Source of the DNA: Pseudomonadota bacterium
GTDB lineage: Bacteria > Pseudomonadota > Gammaproteobacteria > Burkholderiales > Burkholderiaceae_E
Reading direction: 5' to 3'
NCBI GenBank assembly: GCA_023388075.1
Contig: JAEWGX010000046.1
Span: forward strand, 1 to 11,182
Length of the DNA stretch: 11,182 nucleotides
The notes below the pieces were generated by a model, which was given only the letters and a program-made list of their open reading frames with translations, was not told where the DNA came from and did no database searches. The translations under genes were made by a program, and so were the position numbers. Position 1 is the stretch's first letter, and every line of letters starts with the position of its first letter. Shown here in pieces: positions 6,433-11,182 of this stretch.

Positions 6433-7905
6433 TCAGGTCGCCGCCGGCAGCGGGGCCGGCTGCTGGTGCGGTTCCGGCTCCGGAATGGGCACCACGATCG
6501 GCACGATCAGGTGATGGCGCGCCGGCGACGCGGTGTGCCAGAGGTTCCAGGCCATCACCACCATCCCACCGAGCACCATCAGCCCTCCCAGGAAGCGGAT
6601 CACGTAGTACGGCATGATCGCGAGCAGGCTGTCGATGAAGGCATAGGTGAGCGAGCCGTCCGGCTGCGTGTCGCGCCACATCAGGCCGGCGGTCACGCCG
6701 GAGGCCCACATGGCGAAGATGTACAGCAGCAGCCCGATCACGTGCATCCAGAAGTGCAGCTCCATCGCGGCCCTGGAATGCATCGCCGGGACGCCAAGCG
6801 CCCGGGGAGCCATCGCGTAGAGCGACCCGATCGTGATCATCGCGACCCAGCCGATCGCGCCCGAATGCACGTGGGCCACGGTCCAGTCCGTGTAGTGCGA
6901 GAGCGAGTTCACCGACTTGATCGCCATCATCGAGCCTTCGAAGGTCGAGGCGGCGTAGAAGACGAGCGACATCACCATGAACTTCGCCGCCGGGTCCGAC
7001 GCGAGCCGCTGCCACGAGCCGTTGAAGGTAAGCAGCCCGTTGGCCGCGGTGCCCAGGCTCGGCATGAGCAGGATCAGCGAGAACACCATGCCGACCGACT
7101 GCACCCAGTCCGGCAGCGCGGTGTAGATGAGGTGGTGCGAGCCGGCCCACATGTAGACCGAGATCAGCGCCCAGAAATTGACGATGGAGAAGCGGTAGCT
7201 CCAGAGCGGCTGCTGAGCCTGGCGCGGCACGAAGTAGAACATCATGCCGAGGAAGCCCGCCGTCAGCACGAAGGCGACCGCATTGTGGCCATACCACCAT
7301 TGGACGATCGCATCCACCACGCCCGAGTAGATCGGATACGACTTGGTGAGCGAGACCGGCAGGGCCAGGTTGTTGACGATGTGCAGCAGCGCCACCGCGA
7401 TGATCAGCGCCGCGTAGTACCAGTTGGCGACGTAGATGTGCTGGATCCGGCGCCGTGCCAGCGTGCCGAAGAAGACGATGCCGAAGGACACCCAGACCAC
7501 GGCGATCAGCAGGTCGATCGGCCACTCCGGCTCCGCGTATTCCTTGCTCTGGGTGATGCCGAGCGGAATCGTGGTGAGGGAAAGCACGATCACCAGTTGC
7601 CAACCCCAGAAGGTCATCGTCGCGAGCCGCCCGAACGCGAGCCGCGTATGTCCGGTGCGCTGGACGATGTAGTAGCAGGTGCCCATCAGGGCAGAGACGC
7701 CGAAACCGAAGATGACGCCGAAGGTATGGTTCGGCCGGATCCGGCTGAAGGTCAGCCAGGGAATGTCGAAGTTGAGCGCCGGCCACGCCATCTGCGCGGC
7801 CGCGAACACCCCCCAGGACATTCCGACGATGCCCCAGACGGCCGCCGCGAGCAGAAAGTTGCGAACGATCCGGTCGTTGTAGGTCTCGGGCTGGGAAAGA
7901 GGCAT
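6433..7905 (-). CDS. ccoN: CcoN, catalytic heme-copper subunit of cbb3-type cytochrome c oxidase
   Basis: A 490-residue polytopic protein (about 12 helices) that reduces O2 to water and pumps protons. Expected metal ligands are all visible: His60 (RPNHT) and His347 for low-spin heme b; His345 for heme b3 (WTVAHVHSGA); His207 (WWYGHNAV), His257 and His258 for CuB; and the cross-linked Tyr251 (VYMWAG). Other hallmarks are SKEYAEPEWPID, HIYVANW, HIVNNLALP and YTALPDW. Departures from what I recall as consensus are GSHHL instead of GPHHL, and PSLGTAANGLLTF instead of the usual PSWGGMINGMMTL. The C-terminus has a Pro-rich tail (PIPEPEP). The start ATG at 7905 was chosen because homology begins just after it; the frame stays open far upstream, but that is shadow of tetR. 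No strong ribosome site is seen (GAGAAA at about -14). Confidence 0.97.
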   Translation of the reverse strand: MPLSQPETYNDRIVRNFLLAAAVWGIVGMSWGVFAAAQMAWPALNFDIPWLTFSRIRPNHTFGVIFGFGVSALMGTCYYIVQRTGHTRLAFGRLATMTFWGWQLVIVLSLTTIPLGITQSKEYAEPEWPIDLLIAVVWVSFGIVFFGTLARRRIQHIYVANWYYAALIIAVALLHIVNNLALPVSLTKSYPIYSGVVDAIVQWWYGHNAVAFVLTAGFLGMMFYFVPRQAQQPLWSYRFSIVNFWALISVYMWAGSHHLIYTALPDWVQSVGMVFSLILLMPSLGTAANGLLTFNGSWQRLASDPAAKFMVMSLVFYAASTFEGSMMAIKSVNSLSHYTDWTVAHVHSGAIGWVAMITIGSLYAMAPRALGVPAMHSRAAMELHFWMHVIGLLLYIFAMWASGVTAGLMWRDTQPDGSLTYAFIDSLLAIMPYYVIRFLGGLMVLGGMVVMAWNLWHTASPARHHLIVPIVVPIPEPEPHQQPAPLPAAT

Positions 7906-7958
7906 GGCCGGTTTCTCGTTGGTTGGGCCGGCCGCGATGATCTGGCCGGATCCCGAGG

Positions 7959-8000
7959 AGGATAGGCGAGGCACCCGAGCGACCTCTTGACCCAGATCAA
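7959..8000 (-). promoter_or_regulatory. FNR/ANR-dependent promoter of the cco operon
   Basis: TTGAC-CCAG-ATCAA at 7987-8000 matches the FNR/ANR/FixK consensus TTGAT-N4-ATCAA in 9 of 10 positions. On the minus strand a TATCCT -10 element lies at 7964-7959, which predicts transcription starting near 7952. The box centre is then exactly 41.5 bases upstream, the spacing of a class II FNR-activated promoter in which the box replaces the -35. A leader of about 47 bases precedes the ccoN ATG. Activation under low oxygen is inferred from this and from the usual control of cbb3 operons. Confidence 0.85.
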
Positions 8001-8005
8001 GAGAT

Positions 8006-8018
8006 TGTGCGGCGCACA
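8006..8018. repeat. Short perfect inverted repeat TGTGC-GGC-GCACA between the two divergent promoters
   Basis: A 13-base palindrome with 5-base arms, centred at 8012: about 60 bases upstream of the predicted ccoN start and about 56 upstream of the predicted tetR start. It also fits the loose T-N11-A form of LysR-type sites. Arms this short arise by chance in GC-rich DNA, so a regulatory role is only possible. Confidence 0.3.
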
Positions 8019-8032
8019 CAAGCAGAAGTCGC

Positions 8033-8061
8033 TTGACGCCATACCAACTGGTTGGTATGTT
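8033..8061 (+). promoter_or_regulatory. Sigma-70-type promoter of the tetR operon
   Basis: TTGACG (8033-8038, five of six consensus bases) is followed by a 17-base spacer and TATGTT (8056-8061, four of six). Start of transcription is predicted near 8068, leaving a leader of about 48 bases before the tetR ATG. The whole spacer is occupied by the 18-base palindrome described separately. Confidence 0.7.
8041..8058. promoter_or_regulatory. Probable TetR-family operator (18-base inverted repeat)
   Basis: ATACCAAC-TG-GTTGGTAT is a perfect inverted repeat with 8-base arms and a 2-base centre. It fills the spacer between the -35 and -10 elements of the tetR promoter and covers the first three bases of the -10, so a protein bound there would block RNA polymerase. 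Size, symmetry and position beside a tetR gene are typical of TetR-family operators. Autorepression of the tetR-SRPBCC-VOC-GST unit is inferred. It lies about 90-105 bases upstream of the predicted ccoN start, so an effect on the oxidase operon is less likely. Confidence 0.8.
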
Positions 8062-8115
8062 CGGCCCTAACGGCTCGCCCGCGAGTCGACATAGACCACT
8101 ACCGACCCGCCACCC

Positions 8116-8736
8116 ATGACCAACCGCCCCCATCCCTCCCGCGTGCGCCTGCTCGAGGCCGCGCTCCGGCTGATCCGTACCAAGGGCTACGCCGCGACCA
8201 CCGTGGATGACGTCTGCGAGGCCGCCGGGGTCACCAAGGGCAGCTTCTTTCATCACTTCAAGGGCAAGGAAGACCTTGCGATTGCCGCCACGGCGCATTG
8301 GAACGAGGCGACGGGCGGCGTGTTCGCCGGCGCGCCCTACCGCGGCCTGCCGGATCCGCGGGAGCGCGTCCTGGGCTACATCGACTACCGGGCCGCACTT
8401 CTCACCGGCGAGCTGCCGGACTTCACCTGCCTGCTCGGCACGATGGTCCAGGAGACCTTCGAGACCCACCCGGCCATCCGGGAAGCCTGTCGCCACGGCA
8501 TCGAGCTGCACGCGGGAACGGTCGCTGCCGACCTGGCCGAGGCCAAGGCGAAGTACGCCCCCGAGGCGGACTGGAGCCCGGAAAGCGTGGCCCTCTACAC
8601 CCAGGCCGTCCTGCAGGGTGCCTTCATTCTGGCCAAGGCCACCGGCGGTCCGACGGTCGCCATCCAGTGTGTCGACCAGCTCAAGCGCCACGTCGCTTCG
8701 CTGCTGACCCCCGACCCCGAGCGGGTACCTGCCTAG
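8116..8736 (+). CDS. TetR/AcrR-family transcriptional repressor
   Basis: A 206-residue protein. The N-terminal DNA-binding domain covers about residues 8-55, with the helix-turn-helix TTVDDVCEAAGVTKGSFFHHF (28-48), the TetR pattern ending in F-x-x-H-F. The rest is a helical ligand-binding and dimerisation domain whose effector cannot be read from sequence; two cysteines lie in the ligand domain at FTCLLG and REACRHG. The start ATG at 8116 is the first possible start after an in-frame TAG at 8092-8094. No Shine-Dalgarno is visible before it, so translation may be weak, as suits a repressor. It is divergent from the cco operon (210 bases between starts) and 34 bases upstream of the SRPBCC gene, so it probably leads and controls that operon in response to a small molecule or electrophile. 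Confidence 0.93.
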   Translation: MTNRPHPSRVRLLEAALRLIRTKGYAATTVDDVCEAAGVTKGSFFHHFKGKEDLAIAATAHWNEATGGVFAGAPYRGLPDPRERVLGYIDYRAALLTGELPDFTCLLGTMVQETFETHPAIREACRHGIELHAGTVAADLAEAKAKYAPEADWSPESVALYTQAVLQGAFILAKATGGPTVAIQCVDQLKRHVASLLTPDPERVPA

Positions 8737-8770
8737 CCGTCAACCTGAACCACCGAGAGGAGATCCTCAT

Positions 8771-9217
8771 ATGGCAAGCAACACCGTCCGACTGCACCGC
8801 GTCCTGCGCGCCAAGCCGGAGCGCGTCTTCCGCGCCTTCATCGACCCCGACGCGATGGCCAAGTGGCTGCCGCCCTACGGCTTCACCGGCCGTGTCCACG
8901 AGATCGATGCGCGGGTGGGCGGCCGCTACCGGATGTCGTTCACCAACTTCACCAACGGGAAGAGCCACGCCTTCGGCGGCGAGTTCCTGGAGCTCGTGCC
9001 GGGTGAGCGGATCCGCTACACCGACGTCTTCGACGACCCGAACCTGCCCGGGCAGATGCAGACAACCGTCGTGCTGAAGGCGGTGTCCTGCGGCACCGAC
9101 GTGGACATCGTGCAGGAGGGCATCCCGTCGATGATCCCGGCGGAGATGTGCTACCTCGGCTGGCAGGAGTCCCTCATGCAGCTCGCCAAGCTGGTCGAAC
9201 CGGAAATCCAGGAGTAG
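8771..9217 (+). CDS. SRPBCC / AHSA1-like domain protein
   Basis: A 148-residue single-domain protein of the START/Bet v1-like fold, activator-of-Hsp90 (AHSA1) subfamily. Evidence is the N-terminal strand TVRLHRVLRAKPERVFRAF (5-23), the DPDAMAKWLPPYGF segment (26-39), VGGRYRMSF (49-57), and the Gly-Trp near the C-terminal helix (YLGWQESLMQLAKLVE, 128-143). Such proteins bind hydrophobic ligands in a cavity; the true function of most bacterial members is unknown. AGAGGAG ends 8 bases before the ATG at 8771, a strong ribosome site that fixes the start. It stops 4 bases before the VOC gene, and the co-transcription with VOC and GST genes suggests a detoxification or small-molecule handling role (inference). 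Confidence 0.88.
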   Translation: MASNTVRLHRVLRAKPERVFRAFIDPDAMAKWLPPYGFTGRVHEIDARVGGRYRMSFTNFTNGKSHAFGGEFLELVPGERIRYTDVFDDPNLPGQMQTTVVLKAVSCGTDVDIVQEGIPSMIPAEMCYLGWQESLMQLAKLVEPEIQE

Positions 9218-9221
9218 CCCC

Positions 9222-9647
9222 ATGCCGCAGATGATCTTCGTGAACCTCCCCGTGTCCGACCTCGCCGCCGCGACGAGGTTCTACCAGGCGATCGGTTGCA
9301 GCAGGAACGATGCGTTCAGCGATCACCAGTCCGCCTCGATGGTCTGGTCCGACACGATCACCTTCCAGCTGCTCACCCGCGAGTACTTCCAGACCTTCGC
9401 GCCCCGGCCCGTTGCGGATGCGCATTCCCACTGCGGGGTGCTGCTCGCGCTCACGCGCGACACCCGCGAAGCGGTGGACGGCATCGCCGAAGCCGCGGCC
9501 TCGGGCGGCGGCAAGCCGGACGTCCGCGAACGCATGGACATGGGCTGGATGTACAACCGGACCTTCCAGGACCCGGACGGCCACGTGTTCGAAGCCATCT
9601 GGATGGACCCGAAGGGCATCCCCGCCGACGACGAGAAGACGGCGTGA
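9222..9647 (+). CDS. VOC-family (glyoxalase/bleomycin-resistance fold) protein
   Basis: A 141-residue protein with the vicinal oxygen chelate fold: N-terminal IFVNLPVSDLAAATRFYQAIG (5-25) and C-terminal RTFQDPDGHVFEAIWMDP (113-130), where Glu124 is the usual metal ligand. A possible histidine ligand lies in DAHSHCGVLLAL (67-78). Members include lactoylglutathione lyases, dioxygenases and resistance proteins; this one resembles uncharacterised lactoylglutathione-lyase-like proteins, and the substrate is not known. AGGAG at 9210-9214, inside the end of the preceding gene, supports the ATG at 9222. Its TGA overlaps the GTG start of the next gene. Confidence 0.88.
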   Translation: MPQMIFVNLPVSDLAAATRFYQAIGCSRNDAFSDHQSASMVWSDTITFQLLTREYFQTFAPRPVADAHSHCGVLLALTRDTREAVDGIAEAAASGGGKPDVRERMDMGWMYNRTFQDPDGHVFEAIWMDPKGIPADDEKTA

Positions 9648-10009
9648 TCACGCTTTATGGCTTCGGCCGCATCTTCCCGGAAGGACGCGGCGAGACGAAG
9701 GACCTGCGGGTGCAGTGGGCGCTGGAGGAGCTCGGCCTGCCGTACCGCGTCCATGCGCTCGACCACACCGGCGGAGAGCTCGACGGCGAAGCCTTCGGCC
9801 GGATCAGTCCGTTCCGCCAGGCACCGGTCATCGACGACGACGGATTCGTGATGGGTGGGGTGCTGCGCACCATCCGCAAGACCGACCTGATGGCGCCGTT
9901 TCCGCGGGTGGCGGCCTACTACGACCGCTGTCGCGGCCGGCCGGCCTGGGAACGCACGCTCGGGCTCTACGCCGAGCGGCTGGGCATGGCCGCGGACGAC
10001 ATCCGCTAG
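9644..10009 (+). CDS. Glutathione S-transferase-like protein with an apparent internal in-frame deletion
   Basis: A 121-residue product, against about 200 for an intact GST. Residues 1-69 form the start of the thioredoxin-like glutathione-binding domain (ITLYGFGR, then WALEELGLPYRV, then FGRISPFRQAPVIDDDGFV with the cis-proline at 61). Residues 70-121 (MGGVLRTIRKTDLMAPFPRVAAYYDRCRGRPAW) match the end of the all-helical C-terminal domain. The E-S-x-A-I glutathione-contact segment and the first helices of the second domain, about 80 residues, are absent; the join falls near base 9850-9851 without a frameshift. Translation starts at GTG 9644, overlapping the VOC stop (GTGA). Glutathione binding is probably lost. 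It could be a decaying gene, a functional short form, or an assembly error. Class cannot be assigned. Confidence 0.72.
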   Translation: MITLYGFGRIFPEGRGETKDLRVQWALEELGLPYRVHALDHTGGELDGEAFGRISPFRQAPVIDDDGFVMGGVLRTIRKTDLMAPFPRVAAYYDRCRGRPAWERTLGLYAERLGMAADDIR

Positions 10010-10028
10010 AAGACGGAACCTCGGGGTC

Positions 10029-10757
10029 TCAGTGCTCCAGGATCTTCGAAAGAAACACCCGCGCCCGCTCGCTGTGCGGCGAACCGAAGAAGCTGTCGGT
10101 ATCCCGGTCCTCCACGATCCGGCCCCCGTCCATGAAGATCACCCGGTCGGCCACCTTGCGGGCGAACCCCATCTCGTGCGTGACGACCATCATCGTCATG
10201 CCTTCCTCGGCAAGGCTGACCATCACGTCCAGCACCTCGCTGATCATCTCGGGATCCAGGGCCGAGGTCGGCTCGTCGAACAGCATCGCCACCGGATCCA
10301 TCGCGAGTCCCCGAGCGATCGCGACGCGCTGCTGCTGGCCGCCCGACAACTGGGCGGGAAACTTCCGGTCGTGCTCCTCGAGCCCGACCCGTCTCAGCAG
10401 CGCCATGGCTTTTTCGCGGGCCTGCTCCGGACTGCGCTTCAGCACCCTGACCTGGGCGATGCAGATGTTGTCGAGCACGTTCAGGTGCGGGAACAGCTCG
10501 AAGTTCTGGAAGACCATGCCGATCCGGGCCCGCAACCGCGGCAGGTTCGTTTCCCTGGCCCCGACATCGATCCCATCGACGATCAGTGACCCCGACTGGA
10601 ACGGCTCGAGGCCGTTGACGCACTTGATCAGCGTGCTCTTGCCCGATCCGGAAGGCCCGCAGACCACCACGACCTCGCTGCGCTCGACCTTGGTCGAGCA
10701 GGCATCCAGCACCTTGAACTTGCCATACCACTTGGTGACCTTGTCGAGAGTGATCAT
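10029..10757 (-). CDS. Polar amino-acid ABC transporter ATP-binding protein (GltL/GlnQ type)
   Basis: A 242-residue ABC ATPase that powers uptake of a polar amino acid such as glutamate, aspartate or glutamine. All catalytic motifs are intact: Walker A GPSGSGKST (34-42), Q-loop VFQNFELFPH (82-91), signature LSGGQQQR (137-144), Walker B AMLFDEP (157-163), D-loop SALD, and the H-loop His194 in VVTHEMGFA. The Q-loop sequence and the THEMGFAR motif are typical of the PAAT family. The ATG at 10757 was chosen because it starts the conserved fold and overlaps the permease stop (ATGA); an upstream in-frame extension of 17 codons lies inside the permease gene. Only 19 bases separate its end from the convergent GST-like gene, with no convincing terminator hairpin. 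The exact substrate is not determinable. Confidence 0.95.
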   Translation of the reverse strand: MITLDKVTKWYGKFKVLDACSTKVERSEVVVVCGPSGSGKSTLIKCVNGLEPFQSGSLIVDGIDVGARETNLPRLRARIGMVFQNFELFPHLNVLDNICIAQVRVLKRSPEQAREKAMALLRRVGLEEHDRKFPAQLSGGQQQRVAIARGLAMDPVAMLFDEPTSALDPEMISEVLDVMVSLAEEGMTMMVVTHEMGFARKVADRVIFMDGGRIVEDRDTDSFFGSPHSERARVFLSKILEH

Positions 10758-11182
10758 CGGTTCAATCTCTGCTGAAGCTTGCGCACGCCCAACGACGCCG
10801 TGAAGCACATGACGAGGTAGACGAGGGCGACGAAGGTGAACATCTCGATCAGGCGCTGGTCCCGGTTGGCGATGAGCTCGGCGCTGACGAGGAAATCCTT
10901 CAGCCCGACCACATAGACCAGCGACGTGTCCTGGAACAGGATGATCGCCTGCGTGAGCAGCACCGGCACCATGGCACGGAAGGCCTGGGGCAGCACGACG
11001 AAGCGCATGCTCTGACCGTAGCTCATCCCCAGCGCCTGGGCCGCGGCGAGCTGGCCGCGACGCACGCTCGATATCCCGGCGCGGATGATCTCGGAATAGT
11101 AGGCGGCTTCGAACAGGGTGAACGCGATCAGCACGGAAAGGAAATCGCCCACCGGCCGGCCAAGGACCAGCGGCACCAGGAA
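10754..11182 (-). CDS. Polar amino-acid ABC transporter permease (GltK/HisM type; 5' end outside window)
   Basis: 142 C-terminal residues of an inner-membrane permease. The EAA loop that docks the ATPase is clear (EIIRAGISSVRRGQ, then AAAQALGMS), followed by the family motif MRFVVLPQAFRAMVPVL and the segment QAIILFQDTSLVYVVGLKDFL, characteristic of GltJ/GltK-like permeases. Full members are about 215-250 residues, so roughly the first third lies beyond the right edge. A GTG at 11176 is not the start, because coding sequence (FLVPLVLGRP) continues to the edge. The stop overlaps the ATPase start as ATGA. The partner permease and binding protein are presumably upstream, outside this window. Confidence 0.93.
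   Translation of the reverse strand, partial: FLVPLVLGRPVGDFLSVLIAFTLFEAAYYSEIIRAGISSVRRGQLAAAQALGMSYGQSMRFVVLPQAFRAMVPVLLTQAIILFQDTSLVYVVGLKDFLVSAELIANRDQRLIEMFTFVALVYLVMCFTASLGVRKLQQRLNR

Noticed and set aside
6466..7965. 499-codon open frame opposite ccoN
   Set aside because: Low-complexity Arg/His/Asp-rich translation with no domain, mirroring the conserved ccoN gene.
8041..8058. TetR operator as a direct repressor site for ccoN
   Set aside because: It lies about 90-105 bases upstream of the predicted ccoN start, beyond the FNR box; it fits the tetR promoter far better.
7906..8691. Upstream extension of the ccoN frame through the tetR gene
   Set aside because: CcoN homology begins at the ATG at 7905. 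The upstream part covers the promoter region and the opposite strand of tetR.
10010..10028. Possible shared terminator between the GST-like and ABC ATPase genes
   Set aside because: Only very short complementary arms (ACC/GGT around CTCGGG) and no T-run; not convincing as a hairpin.

Overview
The window is GC-rich, gene-dense proteobacterial chromosome, most likely from a betaproteobacterium of the Burkholderiales type. I infer this from base composition, gene order and protein style; no rRNA or other marker gene is present to confirm it. No stretch longer than about 210 bases lacks a gene.

Left edge (1-806, plus strand): the 3' part of an Asp/Glu racemase / maleate isomerase / arylmalonate decarboxylase-like gene. 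Its end overlaps, tail to tail, the last gene of the respiratory operon.

Centre (769-7905, minus strand): a complete cbb3-type (high oxygen affinity) cytochrome c oxidase operon, read right to left: ccoN, ccoO, ccoQ, ccoP, ccoH, ccoI, ccoS, then a UreH/DsbD_2-like membrane protein gene. CcoN, CcoO and CcoP form the heme-copper oxidase. CcoQ and CcoH are small membrane subunits or assembly helpers. CcoI is the copper-exporting P-type ATPase and CcoS a maturation factor. From ccoO onward every junction is an ATGA or GTGA stop/start overlap or a 17-base overlap. ccoG is absent from its usual place. Upstream of ccoN lies a near-perfect FNR/ANR box, centred 41.5 bases before the start site predicted from a TATCCT -10 element, so oxygen-responsive activation is expected.

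Right of the divergent promoter region (8116-10009, plus strand): a four-gene unit of a TetR-family repressor, a SRPBCC/AHSA1-like protein, a VOC (glyoxalase-fold) protein and a glutathione S-transferase-like protein. A perfect 18-base inverted repeat lies between the -35 and -10 elements of the tetR promoter and is probably its own operator. The GST-like gene appears to have lost about 80 residues from its middle without losing frame.

Right edge (10029-11182, minus strand): a polar amino-acid ABC transporter ATPase (GltL/GlnQ type) and, overlapping it by ATGA, the 3' part of its permease, which runs off the window.

I see no RNA genes, CRISPR, insertion sequences or integration marks. Nothing here looks like an entirely new system. 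The most notable points are the internally deleted GST, the two well-formed regulatory sites, the absence of ccoG, and some non-consensus residues near the CcoN active site.
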